This document shows positions 15,288 to 22,476 of a stretch of 37,599 bases of DNA, in pieces; the stretch's first letter is position 1; each line of letters opens with the position of its first letter. The notes under the pieces were generated by a model that saw only the letters and a list, made by a program, of their open reading frames with translations, had not been told where the DNA came from and made no database searches. The DNA comes from Bdellovibrionales bacterium (lineage in GTDB: Bacteria; Bdellovibrionota; Bdellovibrionia; Bdellovibrionales; UBA1609), in NCBI GenBank assembly GCA_013216195.1, contig JABSOQ010000018.1:1-37599 (forward strand), in the 5' to 3' direction. A program made the translations under genes and the position numbers.

Positions 15288-16175
15288 ATGAACTCTAAGA
15301 CTTTGAATTTCGACTGGAATAAAGCCAAAGCCTTTATGGTAACGGCAGAAAAGGGAAGCTATTCAGCTGCGGCCAAAGCACTAGACCTCACCCAATCGAC
15401 CTTGGGCAGACAGGTCGCAGCTCTTGAAGATGAGCTCGGAGTGGTTCTTTTTGAACGCGCAGGTAAAGGTATTCAGATCACGCCAATAGGTTTAGATCTC
15501 ATAGAGCATGTGAAGTCCATGGCCGAAAGCGCAGGCAAATTGTCTTTTGCAGCTATGGGGCAATCTGAAGAGCTCGAAGGCACAGTTACCATTACTGCCA
15601 GTGAAGCCAACTCGGCTTTTTTACTCCCGCCTGTGATAAAGAAGATTCGAGAACTCGCCCCAGGGATCCAAATCGAGATCGTGGCAAAAAATGATTCAGC
15701 TGATCTCAGAAGAAGAGAAGCCGACATTGCGGTGAGAAACTTTCAGCCAAAACAGCCCGAGCTTATCATGAAGCAAGTGTCAGACTCACTTGGGCACTTC
15801 TATGCAACGAAAGAGTTTATCAAAAACAATGGCCCATTTAAAAAGCCTGAAGACTTATCAAAAGCCGATTTTGTAAGCTTTGGAGACCTCTCTGCCTACA
15901 TAGACGGCCTCAAAGTTTATGGCGTAAATCTCACAAAAAAGAACTTCCCACTAGTAACTGAGAGTCATTTTGTGCACTGGAACCTGGTTAAACAAGGGCT
16001 TGGGGTCGGCGTGATGCCCGACTACATTGGTGACAAGGACAAGTCTGTGGAAAGAGTGCTGAAGTCGCATGAGGGCATCAGCTTTTCAACTTGGATAGTT
16101 TGCCATAGAGAACTCAGAACCAATCGACGAATCAGGTTCGTTTTTGATCAGCTCGTAGACTATTTTTCTAAGTGA
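15288..16175 (+). CDS. LysR-family transcriptional regulator
   Basis: About 295 residues from the ATG at 15288; an earlier in-frame ATG at 15243 would put the inverted repeat inside the gene. The N-terminal winged helix reads KAFMVTAEKGSYSAAAKAL, then LTQSTLGRQVAALEDELGVV and FERAGKGIQITPIG, a textbook LysR DNA-binding domain. The effector domain (residues about 90-290) includes GTVTITASEAN and VKQGLGVGVMPDYIG, the common substrate-binding-fold motifs. It probably regulates the divergent methyltransferase gene and itself. The effector cannot be predicted. No strong ribosome-binding site is visible. It is convergent with the second LysR gene, and 16176-16345 between them is featureless. Confidence 0.9.
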   Translation: MNSKTLNFDWNKAKAFMVTAEKGSYSAAAKALDLTQSTLGRQVAALEDELGVVLFERAGKGIQITPIGLDLIEHVKSMAESAGKLSFAAMGQSEELEGTVTITASEANSAFLLPPVIKKIRELAPGIQIEIVAKNDSADLRRREADIAVRNFQPKQPELIMKQVSDSLGHFYATKEFIKNNGPFKKPEDLSKADFVSFGDLSAYIDGLKVYGVNLTKKNFPLVTESHFVHWNLVKQGLGVGVMPDYIGDKDKSVERVLKSHEGISFSTWIVCHRELRTNRRIRFVFDQLVDYFSK

Positions 16176-16345
16176 CTGACCGAATATCTTTTCAGCACTA
16201 ACACCATACAAAATTCAGAAACCCCGCTCGCCTAACCTCGGTTATTCTGCGAGATACCTGACACAACCAATGCTAAGCGCTAACTACATGACCTATCTCC
16301 TATCTCAATCGGCAAAAGTAAAACTCAAGGTAGGCCCGACGAATT

Positions 16346-17242
16346 CTACTTTTTGTCCCAGTAAGGAGTTCCTGAAAAATGACCTGCCAAATGATCAATG
16401 AAGACCCGAACCTTTGGCGCGAGCAGCCTTGAGCTGGGGTAGACGGCCCACAAAGCCACCTCGTTAACAATCGGATATTTTTTTAAGACCTGCACCAGCT
16501 CCTTTGATTTCAGCTGCTTGTAGCAACACCATGTCGACAGCATAGTAATGCCAAGACCCTGAGTCGCGGCATCCCGCGCAGCCTCACCATTGTCAGTACG
16601 AAAGCGGTTTTTGGTTTTTACTGTTTTGTTGCCCTTAAGGGTTTTGAAAGTCCAAGCTTCAAGGCCCATTAGGTTCACACATCTATGATTTAGTAAGTCT
16701 TCTGGTTTTTTAGGCGTGCCCAACTCTTTCAGGTACCTAGGAGCAGCACAAAGAACCCTATTATCTGGAGCGAGTTTACGGGCAATCATCGAAGAGTCTG
16801 TCATCTTGGCATCACGAATTGCGACATCAAACCCACCCTCAACAAGATTGACTATGGTATCACTCAAGTGAAGATCAACATCGAGATCAGGGTACTCAGA
16901 TAAAAAGTCGTCAATCACTGGTATCAGATGCATTCGGCCAAAAGAAGCAGGGGCAGTTATGCGAAGCCTGCCTTTGGGTACGACATTAGCTCCGCCAACA
17001 GCAGCCTTTGCAACTTCAATGTTCTCAAGAATGTCTGCAGCGTGGGGCAGAAAAGCCACACCGTCCTCTGTCAGAGACACCTTCCTGGTGGTGCGGTGAA
17101 GCAGCCGAGTGCCAAGGCTATCTTCGAGCTTGTTCATATGAGAGCTCGAAACTGCAGGCGAAAGCCCAAGCTCAAGACCGGCCTGGCTAATGTTTCCAAG
17201 AGCGGCAATTCTTGTAAATAACCGTAAATGCTCAACATTCAT
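16346..17242 (-). CDS. LysR-family transcriptional regulator
   Basis: About 298 residues from the ATG at 17242; a TTG six bases earlier is possible. The DNA-binding part reads EHLRLFTRIAALGNISQAGL, then LGLSPAVSSSHMNKLEDSLG and RLLHRTTRKVSLTEDG. The effector part has GRLRITAPASFGRMHLIPV and FDVAIRDAKMTDSSMIARKL, the CrgA/DsdC-like subgroup pattern with LAPDNRVLCAAPRYL. It is divergent from the broken 2OG-Fe(II) oxygenase gene and very likely its regulator. If the oxygenase is dead, this regulator may be left without its main target. Confidence 0.92.
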   Translation of the reverse strand: MNVEHLRLFTRIAALGNISQAGLELGLSPAVSSSHMNKLEDSLGTRLLHRTTRKVSLTEDGVAFLPHAADILENIEVAKAAVGGANVVPKGRLRITAPASFGRMHLIPVIDDFLSEYPDLDVDLHLSDTIVNLVEGGFDVAIRDAKMTDSSMIARKLAPDNRVLCAAPRYLKELGTPKKPEDLLNHRCVNLMGLEAWTFKTLKGNKTVKTKNRFRTDNGEAARDAATQGLGITMLSTWCCYKQLKSKELVQVLKKYPIVNEVALWAVYPSSRLLAPKVRVFIDHLAGHFSGTPYWDKK

Positions 17243-17285
17243 TATCAACCAAAAGTAAAAACTGATTACATAAATAAGCCTATTA

Positions 17286-17312
17286 TCAATATTGAGAATT
17301 GTAAATGCAATT
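17286..17312. promoter_or_regulatory. Inverted repeats between LysR and oxygenase genes
   Basis: The 93-base AT-rich gap between the divergent starts holds TCAATATTGA (17286-17295), a perfect palindrome, and AATTG-N6-CAATT (17297-17312). Both fit LysR-type binding half-sites. No additional sites are certain. Confidence 0.4.
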
Positions 17313-17335
17313 AAGGGGTAGACAAGGAGTTCGAG

Positions 17336-18151
17336 ATGAACGCACTAAAAGAAGCTCAAGGGCTGACACTACCTGAGAGAAACAAGGTCTTGGTTCGAGA
17401 CTATTCAGTTCAAAATTTTTGGGATCAAAATGGCGATCTGTTAGTAGAAGCATGGAAAGAGTGGGATGCCGACAACAACAAACTTCCTGAGCCCGGTAGT
17501 CTGATTGATACCACCCTACGGGAGAAGGTTGACCGGGCTTGGCAGAACCCAGAAACCGAGCAGCAGCTGAATGAGCTTATTCACGAGGTGAGCCCAGGGG
17601 TTTATGAGTTTCAACTTTTTGCTCCAGAAAAGATCGAAGTGCTTCGCAAGTTTCCTGATAGGGTCGGTCAGTCTCAGATACCGGTGCGCCCACCATACGG
17701 AATAGTTTTAAACCGCAAAGGCGCAATGCTTGATAAGAGGTCTGTTGGCTACTTGGCAGCCCCCTCTTTTCAAGCACTGTATCAACAGATTCTAGACCAT
17801 TACATGCGGCCGATAGCCAGAATGCTGTTCCCAGAGATCACAGGTTTTGACGGCTAAACTTTTGGTTTCTCAATTCAGCATGAACCAAACAAAGACACGT
17901 CGATAAGAATGCACACCGATGCCTCTTCAGTGACTCTCAATATTAACCTTAACTTACCGGACGAAAAGTTTAGCGGTTCTGAAGTTGATTTTCACGACGC
18001 CTCTTCTGGTGAGCTCAATCGCCTTAGCTTTAAACCAGGTATCGCCGTTCTTCACAAAGGCAGTGTGGCTCACCGAGCGCTGGCAAGTGCCAACAAGCAA
18101 GCCCGATGGCTATGCTCCCTTTTGAGTGAAGAGCTTAAAACTTTGAGTTAA
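17336..18151 (+). pseudogene. 2OG-Fe(II) oxygenase gene with an in-frame TAA stop
   Basis: From the ATG at 17336, with AAGGAG upstream, the frame runs to a TAA at 17855-17857 (173 residues). The same frame continues without any other lesion to 18151, 272 codons in all. Across the stop the protein reads MLFPEITGFDG, stop, TFGFSIQHEPNKDTSIRMHT. Homologues of this family read D-x-Q-T-F-G-F-S-I-Q-Y, which fits a C to T change of CAA (Gln) to TAA. All recognisable catalytic residues lie after the stop: HTD (the HxD iron ligands), the distal His in KGSVAHRAL and the Arg in QARWLCSLL. The first part alone would be inactive. Either this is a pseudogene or the stop is read through. The flanking LysR gene is intact. 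Confidence 0.82.
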
Positions 18152-18440
18152 AACAAGAAAACTTATCGCCATGCCTGGTCGAGCTTAACATTGATTTGGT
18201 GAACACGATTTTTCGAGCCCTACACCCTTGGCCAGCTAGGCTTCTTGTCGCCTGATAATGCGTCTTTCCAGACGTTTATGCCCCTTAAAAGCCAGCTTGA
18301 TAGCGAATCCGGTTGAACAGATTAAGATTCTTGGCTTTATTGTAACTCCTCGAATATATAAGACGCCAGTTGCTCTGCCCTGGGCAGTTGTGCATAGACT
18401 ATGAGGCCCCAGGCATTTTGAGGAGAGAGTTGAGACTAAC

Positions 18441-18734
18441 GTGAAAATCCGCTCGCTTGTGACATTGAGTGTCTTTTTTGTCTTTTGTGGCATGTCCACC
18501 ACGGGAATTCTACGTTTCTTAGATGAGTCTCCACTTATTGCAACCCTTCACATGACCTTCGCTTTCACTATGTTTTCAATTATTTTTTTTCATATTTCGA
18601 ACAATTCCCAGCAGTTGCTTAACTACATAAAGAATGACAGAAAAGAGTTGCTGCTGGCTTTGTTATTTTTAGCTGCCATCTGCCTTTTGGGCTTCTCGAT
18701 TCATTTTTTCCCAATCGGTGCCGAGGTCGTTTGA
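18441..18734 (+). CDS. DUF4405-like small membrane protein
   Basis: The 97-residue product starts at GTG 18441, with AGGAGAGAG about 12 bases upstream. It has three hydrophobic segments: LVTLSVFFVFCGMSTTGILR, then LIATLHMTFAFTMFSIIFFH and LLLALLFLAAICLLGFSIHF. The pattern TGILRFL followed by TLHMTFAF and FFHISNNSQQLLNYI resembles DUF4405/cytochrome b-like domains, in which histidines in the second and third segments can bind haem. Here H37 and H51 are candidates. The 3' end overlaps the upstream leader of the larger membrane protein gene by sharing its Shine-Dalgarno region, so the two are probably one operon. The 289-base gap before it (18152-18440) contains only a short palindrome CTGCCC-T-GGGCAG and a weak TATATA element. 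Confidence 0.6.
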   Translation: MKIRSLVTLSVFFVFCGMSTTGILRFLDESPLIATLHMTFAFTMFSIIFFHISNNSQQLLNYIKNDRKELLLALLFLAAICLLGFSIHFFPIGAEVV

Positions 18735-18747
18735 CAGGAAAGAGTTT

Positions 18748-19572
18748 ATGAAGAAACACAATTTTAAGGTAAGTATACCACTTGGAATCCTGCTAATGCT
18801 GATTTCAATAATTTATCAAAGAACAACTGGGCCGACCTACCCGAAACGAGTTACGATTCAACACGAAGGCAAGGCATACAAAGCCAAATTGTTAAGAAGC
18901 CACGGTGGCGAGTCAGACGCTCCTATAGAATTGCCAATGATTGAAGGAGCGAAGGCTACAATCACTTTCAAAAGGTATCCAACCAACGATGAATGGGCTA
19001 CAAAAGAGTTCACTCAACAGGGTGATAAACTCGTCGCAACTTTGCCTCATCAACCTCCGGCAGGAAAGCACACATACTTTGTTGTAATGAACTTAGGAGA
19101 AGAATCCAAAGTCATCGGCAGCAAAGAAGATCCTATTTATATACGATTTAAAGGCGATGTGCCCGACTACATCTTGGGGCCGCACATTTTCTTTATGTTC
19201 TTCGCTATGCTTCTATCTTCGATTGCGCTTTTTGAAGCAATTCAAAAAACAGAATCGTACTTCAAACTTACAAAACTCACACTGGGAGCCCTCTGTATTG
19301 GCGGGCTATTTCTAGGCCCCTTGGTGCAAAAATTTGCTTTTGGTGTTTACTGGGCTGGGTTTCCATATGACAACGACCTTACCGACAATAAGCTACTTGT
19401 CGGAGTTTTAGTCTGGGCAATTGCTTACCTGGTGAACCTGAAAAGAAAGACTTGGCAGGTAACAGCTTTGGCTGCGGCTGTGTTGATGGTTGTTTACTCG
19501 ATCCCCCACAGCATGCAAGGCTCACAATTCGACTACGAAAAAGGGCAAGTTATTACGACTGAAGATCACTAA
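18748..19572 (+). CDS. Membrane protein of unknown family, partner of the DUF4405-like protein
   Basis: About 274 residues from the ATG at 18748, with GGAAAGAG four bases upstream. The architecture is an N-terminal transmembrane anchor (SIPLGILLMLISIIY), a soluble beta-rich domain of about 115 residues starting YPKRVTIQHEGKAYKAKLLR, and a C-terminal block of four to five transmembrane segments. The C-terminal block includes YILGPHIFFMFFAMLLSSIALF, LVGVLVWAIAYLVNLK and AALAAAVLMVVYSIPHSMQGS. The histidines in HIFF and IPHS could bind a cofactor together with the upstream partner, but that is inference. I cannot name the family. The gene is followed by strong inverted repeats at 19594-19642. 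Confidence 0.7.
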   Translation: MKKHNFKVSIPLGILLMLISIIYQRTTGPTYPKRVTIQHEGKAYKAKLLRSHGGESDAPIELPMIEGAKATITFKRYPTNDEWATKEFTQQGDKLVATLPHQPPAGKHTYFVVMNLGEESKVIGSKEDPIYIRFKGDVPDYILGPHIFFMFFAMLLSSIALFEAIQKTESYFKLTKLTLGALCIGGLFLGPLVQKFAFGVYWAGFPYDNDLTDNKLLVGVLVWAIAYLVNLKRKTWQVTALAAAVLMVVYSIPHSMQGSQFDYEKGQVITTEDH

Positions 19573-19593
19573 TGTCGATCAGGCTCTTTCTAC

Positions 19594-19642
19594 CGGCCTT
19601 TAACATGCTAAAGGCCGACCTCTGCAGAGGTTCATAGAACCT
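19594..19642. terminator. Cluster of nested inverted repeats between convergent genes
   Basis: Three structures follow one another. CGGCCTTTA (19594-19602) pairs with TAAAGGCCG (19609-19617) as a perfect 9-bp stem with a 6-base loop. ACCTCTGCAGAGGT (19618-19631) is a perfect palindrome. AGGTTC-ATA-GAACCT (19628-19642) overlaps the palindrome, so the two are mutually exclusive. The convergent gene ends at 19572 and 19647 make a bidirectional terminator likely, although no T-run follows. Confidence 0.6.
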
Positions 19643-19646
19643 GCAA

Positions 19647-20222
19647 TCACTTCTGGTAAGTCTTTTCAAGCATAGAATAGTTGGGGTCAACGGGCTCTAA
19701 CTTCTCGAAACCAGCTTGTAGGTAATCTGATTCGTAACCACAAAAGGTGTTCCAAGTCGAAAAGGGGCTGCCTTGCCGACTGCCAGGCTCAGGATAGGCT
19801 TCGACGCGCTTAGCGCTTTGTTCGGCAAGATATAACTCTGCCTGCACTAGCATCTCTTTCTCTAAGCCCTTACCTCGATACTCGGCAATCAAGCACAAGC
19901 AATGAATAGACCATTCTGAATCCTCATAACTCTTACTACTCTGAAAGCAGTCATGCCCAATCAATGAACCTGCCTTGTCAATAGCACACCAACCAATAGG
20001 TTTTGAATCGTCATAAAATAGTAACCCATTAACCTGCCCTCTAGAGATCCCATCTTTCAAAAGCTCTTTAGCAGCATCTCCCTCAACAACTTCACCGGGA
20101 TGCATCCTGTGGTTCATACACCAACATCCGCTGTTCGTACCTTTGTACTCAAAAAAGTTCACAATGTCTGGCCAAATCGACTCCGATAAAGTCTTTGATG
20201 TGAGATCGGTAGATGCATCCAT
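19647..20222 (-). CDS. GNAT N-acetyltransferase
   Basis: About 191 residues from the ATG at 20222, which overlaps the TGA of the beta-lactamase gene by one base. A GTG three bases earlier is an alternative. The GNAT region is weaker than usual but shows WSIHCLCLIAEYRGKGLEKE, the conserved R-G-K-G acetyl-CoA loop at about residues 117-125, followed by a C-terminal part with FCGYESDYLQAGFEKLEPV. The early CWCMNHRM segment with its cysteines is characteristic of this GNAT subgroup. It is the last gene of the ABC exporter operon and ends near the inverted-repeat cluster. The substrate is unknown. Confidence 0.82.
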   Translation of the reverse strand: MDASTDLTSKTLSESIWPDIVNFFEYKGTNSGCWCMNHRMHPGEVVEGDAAKELLKDGISRGQVNGLLFYDDSKPIGWCAIDKAGSLIGHDCFQSSKSYEDSEWSIHCLCLIAEYRGKGLEKEMLVQAELYLAEQSAKRVEAYPEPGSRQGSPFSTWNTFCGYESDYLQAGFEKLEPVDPNYSMLEKTYQK

Positions 20223-20983
20223 CACAACACTCCAAATTTCTTTAAGCTATTCAACGTGAATTCAATCCGCTTAACACTTAAGTTTTTATAATCACTACCT
20301 TCTAGATAACTAGCAAAATATTTAGGTGAACCCTCGACGTCAACAAAGCCTACTAACCAGGCCCCATAATTGCCATTGCTTTGTCTGCAGGTACCTGTCT
20401 TAGCATGCACCGGGTGCTTCTGCGACTTATCCCACAAAATAATCTCTTTGATGGTCGTCACATTCTCTTTTTTTAAGGGCGAATCATCACCAAGCAACCT
20501 CGCTAAAACTTTGACTTGCTGCTTTGGTGAAATCTCAAGACTGCTACTAAGCCAGAATCTGTCGATACCACCACTGATATCTTCATTGCCGTATTCTATT
20601 TTACTCAAATAAGTCTGCATTCGCTTTGGCCCTATCTGCCTAGCAACCTCTCGAAAGTACCAAACCACACTGTTTTTAACTGCTGACTCGAGGGTGTGAT
20701 CTTTAACCCAAGCATCTGGCCAAAAACTCTTTTTGTGGTCCCTTGTTGAATCGTATTTCTGAACGAAGTCTTTGCCCTTTAAATAGCCAGCCTCCAATCC
20801 AAAAATGGCATGTGGAACTTTATAAGTGGAGCAAGGAGAACGAGGCACGACCGCCTGGCTTTTGTTTATGTATTGAAACTTATCTGCATCCAACAAAACA
20901 AAGGCTTTCAATTCAGTCGAGCTTTCTGTAGAAGCACACGATGCTAGAATTAGAGCGAATAACAGGGCCGCACTGCACGTCAT
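20222..20983 (-). CDS. Class D (OXA-type) beta-lactamase, lipoprotein
   Basis: This 253-residue protein shows every class D motif in order. S52-T-Y-K55 is the nucleophile and carbamylated lysine. S105-V-V and Y131-G-N follow, with W144 in the position that supports lysine carbamylation, and K195-T-G is the last. The long FWPDAWVKDHTLESAVKNS stretch is typical of OXA enzymes. The N-terminus LLFALILASC is a lipobox, predicting lipidation at C16, so it would be membrane-anchored in the periplasm rather than free. Loss of beta-lactam activity cannot be excluded, but no key residue is missing. It starts one base after the DJ-1 gene's stop and ends overlapping the GNAT start. Binding of a non-drug ligand is a less likely alternative. 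Confidence 0.88.
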   Translation of the reverse strand: MTCSAALLFALILASCASTESSTELKAFVLLDADKFQYINKSQAVVPRSPCSTYKVPHAIFGLEAGYLKGKDFVQKYDSTRDHKKSFWPDAWVKDHTLESAVKNSVVWYFREVARQIGPKRMQTYLSKIEYGNEDISGGIDRFWLSSSLEISPKQQVKVLARLLGDDSPLKKENVTTIKEIILWDKSQKHPVHAKTGTCRQSNGNYGAWLVGFVDVEGSPKYFASYLEGSDYKNLSVKRIEFTLNSLKKFGVL

Positions 20984-20984
20984 G

Positions 20985-21557
20985 TCACGCTAAGCCTTTG
21001 TAATAGCTTTTTATTGTATTTGAATGAGACGCTTCAACAACGCCCAATCTGGAGGCAATCTCAACTGCAAAATCAATATGTGCAGTGGGTTTTGCTGTCA
21101 CAAAATGATCATCAATCTCTATAGCATTTGAAGAGAGGTCTACTGCCTCAAAGTAATCGGCCAAAAAAGCGAGCTGTTCTTGTTGATAACCATGAGCAAT
21201 GGTTCTTCCTTTTAAAACTCCAGCCTTCGCCAAAACAAAAGGGCCTGCACATATTGCTGCCATAAGCAGCCGCCTCTCGTTAGCCTCGTTGACAATCTCG
21301 TCGATTCGTTCGTTGTCTTTGATAGAGCCCGGGTCACCACCAGGCACCAAAATCGCCTTGCAAGACTTCAACTCGACAGAGGCATAATCGACATCTGGCT
21401 GCACCTTCACACCATTGCTCGCAACAAAAGTAGTGGTTTCCGGGGCTGCGATCACAATTTGATACTTTTCGGCCAACAACTCAATGGCGAGTGCAATTTC
21501 AAAGAAGATACACCCAGGGTAGGTCAAGACGACTACACTCTCTTTTCGCTCAGCCAT
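20985..21557 (-). CDS. DJ-1/PfpI family protein
   Basis: The ATG at 21557 overlaps the end of the HIT gene by eight bases, giving about 190 residues. The nucleophile elbow is AAICAGPF with C103, the acidic partner is E20 in CIFFEIALA, and VPGGDPGSIKD is the glycine-rich loop. These fit DJ-1/YajL-type proteins, which act as protein or nucleotide deglycases or redox-sensitive chaperones. The frame opens further upstream but would overlap the HIT gene heavily. It is coupled to the HIT gene upstream and to the beta-lactamase gene downstream by a one-base gap. Confidence 0.9.
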   Translation of the reverse strand: MAERKESVVVLTYPGCIFFEIALAIELLAEKYQIVIAAPETTTFVASNGVKVQPDVDYASVELKSCKAILVPGGDPGSIKDNERIDEIVNEANERRLLMAAICAGPFVLAKAGVLKGRTIAHGYQQEQLAFLADYFEAVDLSSNAIEIDDHFVTAKPTAHIDFAVEIASRLGVVEASHSNTIKSYYKGLA

Positions 21558-21972
21558 GGTTGCTTTCTGCAATAAGACTGGCAATGTTATCCAGTTGCTC
21601 TCGACTTGTTCTGAGAGCTTGAACACCAAACGAAATGTCAACGCTGTCGTTCTGATATCTTGGTAAAATGTGTAAGTGACAATGCGGAACCTCTTGGCCA
21701 GCAAGCTCACCATCAGATAAAAACAAGTTGAAGCCAACCGGGGTCAGTTTTGACTCGCTTATCATGTTCACGATTTTTTGTGCGATAATCATTAGATGAG
21801 CCACAGTGTCTGATGGTAGGTCGGCAAACCTGGCTTGCTCTTCACGAGGCACTACAAGAACGTGCCCCTCATTGATTGGGTGAAGATCCATAACAGCAAC
21901 ACACTTGTCATCTTTAAAGACAAAAGAGGTAGGTACTTCTCCATTGATAATCTTAGTAAATATCGAACTCAC
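21550..21972 (-). CDS. HIT family nucleotide-binding protein
   Basis: The 140-residue protein carries the histidine-triad active site HCHLH at residues 97-101 followed by ILPR, with the rest of the domain fitting the HINT/Hnt branch: SIFTKIINGEVP at the N-terminus and INEGHVLVVPRE in the middle. HIT proteins hydrolyse nucleoside phosphoramidates or similar AMP conjugates in the cytoplasm. The start is GTG at 21972 with AAAGGG six bases upstream. It lies 42 bases after the START-like gene. Confidence 0.92.
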   Translation of the reverse strand: MSSIFTKIINGEVPTSFVFKDDKCVAVMDLHPINEGHVLVVPREEQARFADLPSDTVAHLMIIAQKIVNMISESKLTPVGFNLFLSDGELAGQEVPHCHLHILPRYQNDSVDISFGVQALRTSREQLDNIASLIAESNHG

Positions 21973-22014
21973 CGAGGCCCTTTCTTGGAACTTGCCACTG
22001 GCTTCAGCACCAGG

Positions 22015-22458
22015 CTAGCTACCACAGATAGCTCTTTTAATATCAGCCATGTCGGCTACAAAAGCTTTCTTGAGTGAACCTGCCATTAAGAAAAACACCG
22101 GGCTCAACAGTTTGGCGACTAGAGTTTCAGGTTGAATATTGAAAGTTATCGTTACAGAGGTTTGCCCGTCAGATTCTGTAAACCTCCAGTCAGAAGTGTA
22201 GTGGCTCCCGCCTGAGTGAGCCTCTTCTCTAATGTGAGTATGTGGCTCAAACAAGGTGATCTCCATAATCTCGCTCGACTCTTTACCAAACATCACGCGG
22301 GTTTCTTTGAACTTTGAGCCAACACCGATCTCTCCTGTTGTTAGCAGCTCTATTTTTTGAATTGCATCTACCTTGGCAGCTAAGCTCTCGAGATCAGCAA
22401 AGGCCTTGAAACACTCAGCCTGTGATGCAGGTATTTTGCATTCTGCTTCTATTTTCAT
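22015..22458 (-). CDS. SRPBCC/START-like protein (polyketide-cyclase type)
   Basis: This 147-residue protein starts KIEAECKIPASQAECFKAFA and continues with GVGSKFKETRVMFGKESSEI, HIREEAHSGGSHYTSDWRFT and a helical C-terminus beginning LLSPVFFLMAGSLKKAF. This is the helix-grip fold of polyketide cyclase/dehydrase-like SRPBCC proteins. It would hold a hydrophobic ligand whose identity cannot be predicted. It lies 18 bases from the ABC exporter gene and is part of the six-gene operon. Confidence 0.8.
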   Translation of the reverse strand: MKIEAECKIPASQAECFKAFADLESLAAKVDAIQKIELLTTGEIGVGSKFKETRVMFGKESSEIMEITLFEPHTHIREEAHSGGSHYTSDWRFTESDGQTSVTITFNIQPETLVAKLLSPVFFLMAGSLKKAFVADMADIKRAICGS

Positions 22459-22476
22459 TGCACGCTCTTTTTTGAA

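Noticed and set aside
18236-18502. An 88-residue minus-strand frame
   Set aside because: It overlaps the start of the DUF4405-like gene, has a basic low-complexity sequence and no ribosome site.
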